Assembly (NCBI RefSeq): GCF_020423045.1
Contig: NZ_CP081943.1
Coordinates: forward strand, 620,001 to 684,000
Direction: 5' to 3'
Length of the DNA stretch: 64,000 bases
Source of the DNA: Pseudomonas sp. MM213
Lineage (GTDB): Bacteria; Pseudomonadota; Gammaproteobacteria; Pseudomonadales; Pseudomonadaceae
A program made the translations under genes and the position numbers. The notes beneath the pieces were generated by a model that was not told where the DNA came from, ran no database searches, and worked only from the letters and a program-made list of their open reading frames with translations. Below, in pieces: positions 8,304 through 16,478 of the stretch (position 1 is the first letter of the stretch; every line of letters starts with the position of its first letter).

Positions 8304-8573
8304 ATGAAAAAGTTGACCACCGTCGTATTGTCCATGTGCCTCGCCGTAGGTGCCGCCAGCGTGTTTGCCGCCGAGACGACAACCAGTGATGGCATGAGCA
8401 AGGACAGCATGAGCAAAGATTCGATGTCCAGGGACGCTATGAAAAAAGACTCGATGATGAAAAAGGATTCCATGTCCAAGGACACGATGAAGAAAGATGC
8501 CATGTCCAAGGACGGGATGAAAAAAGATGCCATGTCCAAGGACGCCATGAAAAAGGACAACATGTCGCAGTAA
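8304..8573 (+). CDS. Pentapeptide MxKDx repeat protein, exported
   Basis: An 89-residue protein: signal peptide of about 23 residues ending VFAAET, then a low-complexity region made almost wholly of five-residue units such as DSMSK, DAMKK and DGMKK. This matches the MxKDx pentapeptide repeat family. AAGGAG precedes the ATG. It follows the Mo/cytochrome b pair by 71 bp on the same strand. The methionine-rich surface could be an oxidant sink or metal ligand; that is speculation. Confidence 0.85.
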   Translation: MKKLTTVVLSMCLAVGAASVFAAETTTSDGMSKDSMSKDSMSRDAMKKDSMMKKDSMSKDTMKKDAMSKDGMKKDAMSKDAMKKDNMSQ

Positions 8574-8593
8574 GCCAAAACAGCCCGATCCCC

Positions 8594-8683
8594 TGTAGGA
8601 GCGAGCCTGCTCGCGAAGGCGTCAGGTCAGTCAACAGTGATGTTGAATTTTAAGCCGTCTTCGCGAGCAGGCTCGCTCCTACA
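8594..8683. repeat. REPIN
   Basis: TGTAGGAGCGAGCCTGCTCG ... CGAGCAGGCTCGCTCCTACA inverted pair after the MxKDx gene. Confidence 0.9.
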
Positions 8684-8844
8684 GGTTTTTGCATTCCAGA
8701 AAGGCGCCGATCTGATTTTGCAGGACGCCTGATTTCGTCGACTCCCTGTATCAAAAATGAATTTCCGCCGAGTCCGCTGCTCATACCTGTAGGCAGCGGA
8801 TTTGAGCCCGCGAATTCATTCGGCAATCAGGGAGTGGCAAAGTC

Positions 8845-9252
8845 ATGTGTCCAGTATCGACGGCGGGCGAGAACCTTCCAGGCGGGTTGATTCTTGTGGT
8901 TGAAGATGACCCGCTGATCCTGGAGTTTCTCTGCGAAATTCTTCGGGAGGAGGGTTTCACCGTCGAACCTCAGATCAGTGCGGATGCTGCGGCGGGCTAC
9001 CTGGAGCAGCACGCAGACAAGGTGGTGTTGCTGCTGACGGACATCACCATGCCCGGCAAACTCAACGGTGCCGATCTGGCCAATCAGTTCGGAGACCGCT
9101 GGCCGGGCAAGCCGATCATGATCATGTCCGGCTTCGAAACGCCGCAAACGTCTGGCGTGCGGCATGAGGTGTCGTTCATCAAGAAACCCTGGGCGCTTGG
9201 GCAGTTGCTCGATTGCGTGGAAAGTGCGTTGAAGTCGAAGACGGTTGGCTGA
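8845..9252 (+). CDS. Single-domain response regulator
   Basis: A 135-residue CheY-like receiver with no output domain. Acidic pair EDD near residues 20-22, phospho-acceptor aspartate at about residue 66 (LLLTDITMPG), and the conserved lysine in SFIKKPW. The stop overlaps the possible earliest frame of the HAD gene, but the true HAD start is later. No kinase is adjacent, so its partner is unknown. Confidence 0.85.
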   Translation: MCPVSTAGENLPGGLILVVEDDPLILEFLCEILREEGFTVEPQISADAAAGYLEQHADKVVLLLTDITMPGKLNGADLANQFGDRWPGKPIMIMSGFETPQTSGVRHEVSFIKKPWALGQLLDCVESALKSKTVG

Positions 9253-9328
9253 AACAACACGCGGCGGACAAGCCAATGCTACATTGCTCGGCAAAACTCG
9301 CCCGGCTCTTGCAAAAGGACGCTCATCC

Positions 9329-9997
9329 TTGTCAGCTCAACCATCGGTTTTAAACAAGCCTTATCGCGCTTTTCTGTTCGATATGGACGGCACCGTCCTC
9401 AATTCCATCGCCGCCGCCGAGCGCATCTGGACCGACTGGGCCTTGCGCCATGGCGTGGATGTCGAGTCTTTTCTGCCGACCATTCACGGCGTCCGGGCCA
9501 TTGACACCATCAACCGTCAGGCATTGCCGGGTGTCGATGCCGAGGCTGAAGCAGCGTGGATTACCCAAGCGGAAATCGATGATGTCGAGGGAATTGTCGA
9601 GGTGCGCAGGGCGGCGGATTTCCTGACGTCGCTGCCGGCCAGCCAGTGGGCCATCGTGACCTCTGCGCCCAAGGCACTGGCGCTGCGAAGGATGGCGGCG
9701 GCGGGGATTCCCGAACCTGCGGTGATGGTCACGGCGGAAGACGTCAGCGCCGGCAAACCCGATCCGGCGGGTTATCGGTTGGCGGCCAGGCGGTTAGGTG
9801 TCGAAGTGACCGATTGCCTGATCTTCGAAGATGCCACGGTCGGCATTCTCGCCGCGCAAGCCGCAGGGGCAGATCTGTTGATCATTACCTCGACTCACGA
9901 TCATCCGATCGAAACGCCGCATGCGACGATGGTCGATTATGACTCGGTCACCGTCCAGGTTGACCCCGACGGCCAGGTCCGCCTGCTTCCTTTGTAA
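9329..9997 (+). CDS. HAD-superfamily sugar-phosphatase-like hydrolase
   Basis: A 222-residue HAD phosphatase: motif I DMDGTVLNS (nucleophile Asp18, acid Asp20), motif II in VTSAPK, motif III lysine in SAGKPDP, motif IV EDATVG. The alpha-helical cap between motifs I and II places it in the subgroup of YfbT/Gph-like sugar phosphatases. TTG 9329 is chosen because AAAAGGA lies 9 bp upstream; the frame stays open 84 bp further but without protein-like sequence or a good ribosome site. Confidence 0.82.
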   Translation: MSAQPSVLNKPYRAFLFDMDGTVLNSIAAAERIWTDWALRHGVDVESFLPTIHGVRAIDTINRQALPGVDAEAEAAWITQAEIDDVEGIVEVRRAADFLTSLPASQWAIVTSAPKALALRRMAAAGIPEPAVMVTAEDVSAGKPDPAGYRLAARRLGVEVTDCLIFEDATVGILAAQAAGADLLIITSTHDHPIETPHATMVDYDSVTVQVDPDGQVRLLPL

Positions 9998-10010
9998 CAA
10001 CACCATCCCC

Positions 10011-10093
10011 TGTAGGAGCCAGCTTGCTGGCGATGGTCTATCAGCCACATCGATGTCGACTGACACACCATCGCCAGCAAGCTGGCTCCTACA
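10011..10093. repeat. REPIN
   Basis: TGTAGGAGCCAGCTTGCTGG ... CCAGCAAGCTGGCTCCTACA between convergent genes. Confidence 0.9.
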
Positions 10094-10105
10094 GGAACGA
10101 TGTCG

Positions 10106-10764
10106 TTAATAGAGACCAGGAATCAACCGCCAGCTACGGCTGCAATACGCCTCATATTCACTGCCAAACTGCGCCCGCAGCAGCGCCTCTTCCGCGTGGA
10201 TGCGGGCAATCAGCGGGATCACCGTCAGCGCTGCCAGCAACAGGCCAACGCCCGAACGAAACGCCAGCGCCCAACCCACCGCAATCACCAACATCCCCAA
10301 ATAGCTGGGGTTGCGCAAACGGCGATAAATCCCCTCTGTCACAAGGCGATGCCCCGGCTGAATCGCCACCAGTCCGCTGAAGCGCTTGCCCAGCACAAAC
10401 ACCGGCCACATGCGCAATGCACCGCCGATGATGAACACCAGCGCCCCGAGCCAACGCACGCCTTCACCGCCGAAGGTCCAGAAGTCGATCCGGTCGGTGT
10501 AGGCGGGTAGAAAACCGCTCGCTATCCCGATCACCCCGAAGGCCGGCAGCACCCAGCGATTGGCCCGGTCTTCACGTTCGCCGGAGCTGAGGTTGACCTC
10601 GGTGAACAGCGCTGCGACCGTCATCAGCAGCGTCGCCAACACAACCACCACCAGCGCCCCGTGAGAGAAAAAGCGGCCCACCCGCCGAGCCCCCATACGG
10701 CGAGCCCGAGGTAGGCCAGGGTGCTGACAATGGCGAAAAACGCCAGCCTGGCCGAGATCTTCAT
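10106..10764 (-). pseudogene. Isoprenylcysteine methyltransferase-family membrane protein, frameshifted
   Basis: The natural start ATG 10764 opens a hydrophobic N-terminus (FFAIVSTLAYLGLAVWG) that fails after about 35 residues, while the rest of the protein (from FFSHGALVVV to the stop at 10106) continues in the next frame. The switch falls at a run of five Ts on the coding strand (10668-10672); a sixth T would restore one continuous reading frame of about 220 residues. The body has several membrane helices and the RRLRNPSYLG region of the ICMT/PEMT-like methyltransferase family. Either a real null allele, a phase-variable run, or a sequencing slip. Confidence 0.75.
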
Positions 10765-10799
10765 AGTCACCCCGCACATTCAACGAATACACCATTCAT

Positions 10800-10882
10800 T
10801 GTAGGAGCCGGCTTGCTGGCGATGGCGTTCTCAAAATCACCGCCGGCCTCAAGGGCCAATCGCCAGCAAGCCGGCTCCTACA
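10800..10882. repeat. REPIN
   Basis: TGTAGGAGCCGGCTTGCTGG ... CCAGCAAGCCGGCTCCTACA. Near-identical in spacer to the next REPIN 124 bp away, so the two arose by tandem duplication. Confidence 0.9.
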
Positions 10883-10923
10883 AATAGTGTGTGACCGAGG
10901 ATCGCGAGAGTTGTCCCGGACCC

Positions 10924-11006
10924 TGTAGGAGCCGGCTTGCTGGCGATGGCATTTTCAAAATCACCACCTGCCTCAAGGGTCAATCGCCAGCAAGCTGGCT
11001 CCTACA
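10924..11006. repeat. REPIN (tandem copy)
   Basis: Second copy of the preceding REPIN. Its right edge overlaps the end of the GlxA-type gene, supplying that gene's stop codon. Confidence 0.9.
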
Positions 11007-11946
11007 GAACCTCGGCTCGGGCGTTGCGGCGAATTACTTGTGGCGGTTGGCCGAAGGCTCTGAGGAAGGCTTCACGCATGCGCCGGCGGTCGCTAAAACC
11101 GGTTTCGGTGGCGATCTGATCGAGGGTCAACCGACCGCGTTCCAGCATCTGTCGAGCGGCTTCCAGGCGCAGGTTTTCGATGGCTTTGGCTGGCGACTGC
11201 CCGGTTTCGGCGCGAAACGCCCGGCTGAACTGGCGCGGGCTGAGGCTCGCCACGTCCGCCAGGTGTTCCACCGACAACGCTTCGGCAAGGTGTTCGCGGG
11301 CATAACCGAGCACGGTCTGGATGCGGTCGGATTTCGGCTCCAGCTCCAGCAGCGCCGAGTGCTGGGACTGGCCGCCCGCGCGCCGGTGGTACATCACCAG
11401 CTTTTGCGCCACGGCGCGGGCGAGTTCGGCGCCGTGATCCTTTTCAACCATGGCCAGCGCCAGGTCGATACCGGCGGTCATCCCGGCGGACGTCCAGATC
11501 GAACCGTCGACCACGTAGATGCGATCCTCTTCCACTTTGATCGATGGAAACCGCGCCTGCAGTTCCCGTGCGTACGCCCAATGCGTGGTCGCCCGCCGTC
11601 CTTCCAGCAAACCCGCCTGGGCCAACACGAAGGCACCGGAACAGATCGACGCCGTGCGTCGTGCGGTCTTGATGCTGGCGCGCAGGTAATTCAATACCCC
11701 CTCGGGCGCCTGCTCGAGAATGGCATCGCCGCCGACCACGATCACCGTGTCGAACACCCGTTCACCAAACGCCTCGGTGCCAACGCTCAAACCACCGGAG
11801 GCGCGCAGGGTGCGGCCGTCTTCGGACACCACACTCACCGTATAAAGCGTCTCGCCAGCGCTGAAGTTGGCGTATTCGAACACTGGCATCGCCGCCAGCG
11901 CCATGGACTGGAAGCCTTCAAACACCACAAACGCTACGGAAGTCAT
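11002..11946 (-). CDS. GlxA family AraC-type regulator with DJ-1/PfpI domain
   Basis: A 314-residue protein: N-terminal class I glutamine-amidotransferase-like (DJ-1/PfpI) domain with the ASICSGAFVLAQAG elbow around residue 100, followed by two AraC helix-turn-helix motifs (about residues 215-305). Last codons RAEVL-stop are read from REP sequence, the TAG belonging to the repeat. Divergent from an SDR gene with a 124-bp intergenic region, so control of that gene is likely. Confidence 0.9.
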   Translation of the reverse strand: MTSVAFVVFEGFQSMALAAMPVFEYANFSAGETLYTVSVVSEDGRTLRASGGLSVGTEAFGERVFDTVIVVGGDAILEQAPEGVLNYLRASIKTARRTASICSGAFVLAQAGLLEGRRATTHWAYARELQARFPSIKVEEDRIYVVDGSIWTSAGMTAGIDLALAMVEKDHGAELARAVAQKLVMYHRRAGGQSQHSALLELEPKSDRIQTVLGYAREHLAEALSVEHLADVASLSPRQFSRAFRAETGQSPAKAIENLRLEAARQMLERGRLTLDQIATETGFSDRRRMREAFLRAFGQPPQVIRRNARAEVL

Positions 11947-12070
11947 TGCCGGCTCCTCAAAAGGATATGTCCTGAAAACGTACTTTAAACGTCATTTGAG
12001 ACAAGCGTCAGTCAATTTATAACTGTTCACACCCGGCGAACACCTCGCCTCACTGTGAAGGAAACTGAAC

Positions 12071-12862
12071 ATGGCTCTCTCGTCCAAAGGTACCGCCCTG
12101 ATCACAGGCGCCTCATCCGGCATCGGCGCGGTCTACGCCGACCGTCTCGCCCGTCAGGGGTATGACTTGATTCTGGTCGCCCGCAGCCAGGCCAAACTGA
12201 ACGCCCTGGCCAATCACCTGAGCAACGAAACCGGGCGCGCCGTGGAAGTGGTCGCCGCCGACCTGAAAAACCGGGCCGATCTGCGCCGGGTTGAAGGCAT
12301 TCTGCGTAACGACGCCAGCATTACATTGCTGGTCAACAACGCCGGGGTCGGCGCCGTGATGCCGCTGCTGGGCAGCCCGGTGGATGAAATGGAAGACATG
12401 ATCACCCTCAACATCACCGCGCTGATGCGCCTGGCCTACGCGGTTGTGCCAGGTTTCGTCGGCCGTGGCACCGGAACCGTGATCAACATCTCCTCGATCG
12501 TCGCGATTGCGCCGGAAATCCTCAACGGCGTGTACGGCGGGACCAAGGCGTTTGTGTTGGGTCTGAGCCAATCGCTGCACCACGAATTGGCGGATAAAGG
12601 CATCCGTATCCAGGCCGTGCTGCCCGGCGCCACTGCGACTGACTTCTGGAGCGAGGCCGGCAACCCGGTGGAAAACCTGCCGCAGGAAATCGTGATGTCC
12701 GCTGAAGACATGGTCGATGCCGCATTGGTGGGGCTTGCGAGCGGGGAAGTGGTGACCATTCCGGGCCTGCACGATGGCGAGCAGTGGGATCGTTACGAAG
12801 CCCAGCGCAAAACCCTGTCGGGCTTGTTCGGCAACTCCACGGCGGCACCGCGTTATCGTTGA
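12071..12862 (+). CDS. SDR family oxidoreductase
   Basis: A 263-residue classical short-chain dehydrogenase: cofactor motif TGASSGIG near residue 13, NNAG, catalytic Ser in NISSIV, and YGGTK carrying the Tyr and Lys. Substrate not evident. GTGAAGGAAACTGAAC supplies the ribosome site. Probable target of the divergent GlxA-type regulator. Confidence 0.88.
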   Translation: MALSSKGTALITGASSGIGAVYADRLARQGYDLILVARSQAKLNALANHLSNETGRAVEVVAADLKNRADLRRVEGILRNDASITLLVNNAGVGAVMPLLGSPVDEMEDMITLNITALMRLAYAVVPGFVGRGTGTVINISSIVAIAPEILNGVYGGTKAFVLGLSQSLHHELADKGIRIQAVLPGATATDFWSEAGNPVENLPQEIVMSAEDMVDAALVGLASGEVVTIPGLHDGEQWDRYEAQRKTLSGLFGNSTAAPRYR

Positions 12863-12964
12863 AACAGCAAGCTCGGGCCAGGGTGATCTAAGCTTGGATA
12901 AGGACCGTGCAACACCGGCTGGTTGAAGAACTCGACCCGTCGGTGTGCGCCCGAGGAACCCAAC

Positions 12965-13894
12965 ATGCTTCACATCAGAACACCCCTGATCTTGCACCCG
13001 GGTTTGTCGACCCCCACTCGGCGGATCTGGCTCAAGCTGGAAAACCTGCAACCCAGCGGCTCGTTCAAATTGCGTGGCATGGGGCTGTTGTGCAGCCAGG
13101 CAAAGGCCGAGGGCAAGCGCAAGGTGGTTTGTCCTTCCGGTGGCAACGCCGGTTTCGCCACCGCTGTCGCGGCGGCCAGCCTGGGGTTGCAAGCCTGCAT
13201 CGTGGTGCCACACACCACCCCGGAAAGCACGCGCGCGAGGATTCGCAAAACCGGCGCCGAAGTGATCGTTCACGGCAAGGTCTGGGACGACGCCAATCAG
13301 CGGGCGAAGGAGCTTTCAAAAGGGGCAGACACCGAATACGTGCCGGCCTTCGATCACCCTGTGTTGTGGGAAGGGCACAGCACGATGATCGATGAGATTC
13401 TCGAGGACTGCCCTCAAGTCGACACGCTGGTGACGTCGGTGGGGGGCGGTGGTTTGCTGGCAGGCATTCTTACGGGATTGATTCGGCATGGCCGTATGGA
13501 TTGCCGCATCGTCGCCTGCGAAACCATGGGCGCGGCGTCTTTTTCGGCCGCGATCAAGGCCGGGCATCCCGTCAGGCTTTCGCGCATCGACACCGTTGCC
13601 ACCTCGCTCGGCGCGGCTCAAGTGGCCGCCTGGCCGGTGAAGCATATCCTCGATTTTCCTCACCAATGCGTGGTGCTCGGCGATGACGAAGCGATCATGG
13701 GCGTGGTGCGTTACGCCAACGATTTGCGCCAGCTGGTTGAACCGGCGTGCGGTGTTTCGTTGGCAATCGGCTATCTGGACCACCCGGCAATTGCCGATGC
13801 CCATGACGTGGTGATCGTGGTGTGCGGTGGCGTCAGCATCAACGCACAACTCGTTGCCGGATGGGCGCGTTCATCCGCTGAAAGCGCAAAGTAG
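12965..13894 (+). CDS. PLP-dependent serine/threonine dehydratase-like enzyme
   Basis: A 309-residue fold-type II PLP enzyme. Lys35 in SGSFKLRG is the Schiff-base lysine, SGGNAGFATA binds the cofactor ring or substrate carboxylate, and SVGGGGLLAG binds the phosphate. Resembles L-serine/threonine dehydratases without a C-terminal regulatory domain. ATG 12965 has GAGGAA upstream; the open frame 42 bp earlier lacks a site. Confidence 0.88.
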   Translation: MLHIRTPLILHPGLSTPTRRIWLKLENLQPSGSFKLRGMGLLCSQAKAEGKRKVVCPSGGNAGFATAVAAASLGLQACIVVPHTTPESTRARIRKTGAEVIVHGKVWDDANQRAKELSKGADTEYVPAFDHPVLWEGHSTMIDEILEDCPQVDTLVTSVGGGGLLAGILTGLIRHGRMDCRIVACETMGAASFSAAIKAGHPVRLSRIDTVATSLGAAQVAAWPVKHILDFPHQCVVLGDDEAIMGVVRYANDLRQLVEPACGVSLAIGYLDHPAIADAHDVVIVVCGGVSINAQLVAGWARSSAESAK

Positions 13895-13963
13895 CCGGCA
13901 AGCGAAGCAGGGCCGTAAACGCCTGGTCAGGTGTCACAAGCCCCACTGCGAATGTTTCAGCCT

Positions 13964-14281
13964 TCATTGCCCGGCAGCGGCACCGTCCTGGATCAGAATC
14001 GCTCTGGCCAGGTCTTCATCGCTGGCGTTCAGTCCGGGATTGTCCTGGCGGATCTGCTGCATGACCGACTCCAGATACACCCCACGAATCGCACCGCCAC
14101 TGGCCACAAAGCTGGAGGCATCATCCCGGGCGGGGATCATGAGTTTGTCGTCCTTGAACGTCGAGTACAGCGAAGCGGAAACCCCGGCCGAGGTGGCCAC
14201 ATCGCCCGCATCCACATCCGCGAAAGCCGAGCCGAAGGGTACGCACAACACAAGGGAAGAAATGATGATCAGACGGCGCAT
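13964..14281 (-). CDS. DUF2388 family exported protein
   Basis: A 105-residue protein with a signal peptide ending SAFADVDAG. The body (LYSTFKDDKLMIPARDDASSFVASGG ... RGVYLES) matches the DUF2388 family, which is common in Pseudomonas and of unknown function. Start ATG 14281 is inside a longer frame, chosen for the clean signal peptide. Convergent with the PLP gene. Confidence 0.82.
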   Translation of the reverse strand: MRRLIIISSLVLCVPFGSAFADVDAGDVATSAGVSASLYSTFKDDKLMIPARDDASSFVASGGAIRGVYLESVMQQIRQDNPGLNASDEDLARAILIQDGAAAGQ

Positions 14282-14422
14282 GACGGTGTCCTCTGAAAGC
14301 GTAATGGAAGTACCACATAATTTAGGATGCGCGGCAGCCGTCAGGAGTTCCTTGCCGCACACACAATCACTTCAATGCGCGTGTTTGGATCCGCTCGGCT
14401 GTTGGCATCGGCATGGATTGAC

Positions 14423-14438
14423 CTGTTACTTCTGTCAG
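14423..14438. promoter_or_regulatory. 16-bp element CTGTTACTTCTGTCAG
   Basis: Related to the CTGTTA-N4-TRACAG elements at 44216, 45086 and 47551, and here also preceded by AC (and TTG as at 47545). It lies 117 bp before the SDR start codon, the same distance range as the others. This copy departs at one palindromic position. Confidence 0.45.
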
Positions 14439-14555
14439 TCGTTTTCACTCGTGATAATCCGGAACAATTGAATTGCCGAACAAGCCCGATTCCCTGGGGT
14501 ATCCCGACGGCGCACGGTGGTAACGTTAGGTTTTCGAACCGTCGGGAGCATCGTC

Positions 14556-15344
14556 ATGGAATTGGGCATATCGGGTCGCTGGGCGATTGTCTGCGCCGCC
14601 AGCAAGGGCTTGGGGCTGGCCTGTGCGCGAGCCTTGGCGAAGGAGGGCGTCAACCTGGTGATCAACGCCCGTGGCGACGAAACGTTGCAAGCCGCCGCCA
14701 CAGAATTACGTGGCCTGGCGCCGAGCATCGAAGTGCGCACGGTGGCCGGCGACATCAGCGAACCGGCGGTCCGCGAACAAGTATTGGCGGCCTGCCCGCA
14801 GGTGGACATCCTGATCAATAACGCCGGTGGCCCGCCGCCGGGTGACTTCCGCGACTGGCAACGCGAAGACTGGTTGAAGGCGCTGGATGCCAACATGCTG
14901 ACGCCCATCGAACTGATCAAGGCCTGTGTCGATGGCATGGCCGAGCGCGGTTTTGGACGCGTCGTCAACATCACCTCCGGCGCGGTGAAGGCGCCGATCG
15001 ATGTGCTGGGCCTGTCCAACGGCGCCCGTAGCGGCCTGACCGGTTTTATCGCCGGGCTTGCGCGGCAGTCGCGGTTGGCCGGGCACAACGTCACGATCAA
15101 CAATCTGTTGCCCGGCCCGTTCGAGACCGAGCGCCTGCACAAAACCCTGAGCGCCGCCGCCGAGGCCAATGGTGCCAGCGTCGAGAGCATCAGCGCACAG
15201 CGGCGCAAAAACGTTCCGGCCCAGCGCTTTGGCCAGCCCGATGAGTTCGGCGCCTATTGCGCATTCATCTGCAGCGCCCACGCGGGTTTCCTGACAGGGC
15301 AAAATCTGTTGCTGGACGGCGGCAGTTATCCCGGCACGTTTTGA
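14556..15344 (+). CDS. SDR family protein with altered catalytic motif
   Basis: A 262-residue short-chain dehydrogenase fold: cofactor loop CAASKGLG, NNAGG, and the C-terminal LLDGGSYPGTF seen in ACP-reductase-like members. The usual Tyr-x3-Lys is replaced: 13 residues after the conserved Ser (NITSG) comes LSNGAR, i.e. Ser and Arg in place of Tyr and Lys. ATG 14556 follows CGGGAG. 24 bp before the FAD gene, so probably co-transcribed. Confidence 0.85.
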   Translation: MELGISGRWAIVCAASKGLGLACARALAKEGVNLVINARGDETLQAAATELRGLAPSIEVRTVAGDISEPAVREQVLAACPQVDILINNAGGPPPGDFRDWQREDWLKALDANMLTPIELIKACVDGMAERGFGRVVNITSGAVKAPIDVLGLSNGARSGLTGFIAGLARQSRLAGHNVTINNLLPGPFETERLHKTLSAAAEANGASVESISAQRRKNVPAQRFGQPDEFGAYCAFICSAHAGFLTGQNLLLDGGSYPGTF

Positions 15345-15368
15345 TCGTTTAAAAGGAGCGCAGGGCAG

Positions 15369-16478
15369 GTGAGCGTCGATATCGAATGCGTGGTGGTCGG
15401 GGCCGGCGTGGTCGGACTGGCGGTGGCCAGAGCGTTGGCCCGCAGCGGGCGCGAAGTGATTCTGGTCGAAGCCGGCGAGGGCATTGGCGTGGGCATCAGT
15501 TCGCGCAATTCGGAAGTGATCCACGCCGGCATCTATTACCCGAGTGGCAGCCTCAAGGCGCAATTATGCGTGGAGGGCAAACAGCGCCTTTACGCCTTTT
15601 GTGATGAGCGTGGCGTCGGTTATCAGCGACTGGGCAAGCTCATCGTCGCCACTGATGATGACCAGCGCGGGGCGTTGCAGAAGTTGTTGGAGCAGGGCGC
15701 CCGCAACGGTGTCGAAGACTTGCAATGGCTGGACGCGAACCAGGCCCGTGACCTTGAACCGGCGCTGTCCTGCGTCGCCGCGCTCTGGTCGCCCTCTACC
15801 GGGATTGTCGATTCCCATGCCCTGATGCTGGCGCTTCAGGCGGACGCCGAGGCCGCCGGGGCGTCGATGGCGTTTCATACGCCACTGATGTCGGCCCGAT
15901 GCAGTGAACGCGGTTTCGAATTGCAGATGGGCGGCGTCCAGCCGATGACCCTGAGCTGCCGCGAGTTGATCAATTGCGCCGGGTTGTCCGCCCCTGAGGT
16001 GGCAAGCCGCATTGCGGGCCTGTCGTCGCAGCACGTGCCAACGGCTCGTTTGTGCAAGGGCAGCTATTTCAGTTTCAGCGGCCGCGCGCCGTTCCGGCAC
16101 CTGGTTTATCCGGCACCGGAGAGCGCGGGGCTGGGGGGGCACATGACCCTCGATCTGGGTGGTCAGGCGCGTTTCGGACCGGATGTCGAGTGGGTTGATC
16201 ACATCGATTACCGCGTCGATCCGCGCCGTGCCGATGGTTTCTACGAGGCCATTCGGCGTTACTGGCCCGCCTTGCCCGATGACAGCCTGCAACCGGCCTA
16301 CAGCGGTGTCCGCCCGAAAATCACCGGCCCGACAGAACCCGCCGCCGACTTCATCATCAGCGACCCCGCCACGCATGGCGTGCCCGGGCTGGTCAATCTG
16401 TTCGGCATCGAATCGCCGGGGCTGACCAGTTGCCTGGCGCTGGCCGAGCGGGTAGCGCAGGCACTGGGCGACCGATGA
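15369..16478 (+). CDS. FAD-dependent oxidoreductase, LhgO/DAAO-like
   Basis: A 369-residue FAD enzyme: N-terminal [17 protein letters not shown] dinucleotide motif, then [15 protein letters not shown] typical of the L-2-hydroxyglutarate oxidase (LhgO/YgaF) group, and a C-terminal segment GVRPKITGP ... [12 protein letters not shown]. Expected to oxidise a 2-hydroxy acid. Start is GTG 15369 with AAGGAG about 10 bp upstream. Second gene of the SDR-FAD pair. Confidence 0.87.
   Translation: MSVDIECVVVGAGVVGLAVARALARSGREVILVEAGEGIGVGISSRNSEVIHAGIYYPSGSLKAQLCVEGKQRLYAFCDERGVGYQRLGKLIVATDDDQRGALQKLLEQGARNGVEDLQWLDANQARDLEPALSCVAALWSPSTGIVDSHALMLALQADAEAAGASMAFHTPLMSARCSERGFELQMGGVQPMTLSCRELINCAGLSAPEVASRIAGLSSQHVPTARLCKGSYFSFSGRAPFRHLVYPAPESAGLGGHMTLDLGGQARFGPDVEWVDHIDYRVDPRRADGFYEAIRRYWPALPDDSLQPAYSGVRPKITGPTEPAADFIISDPATHGVPGLVNLFGIESPGLTSCLALAERVAQALGDR

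Noticed and set aside
8767..8792. Hairpin CCGCTGC ... GCAGCGG before the single-domain response regulator
   Set aside because: No T run follows and it lies upstream of the gene; could be chance structure.
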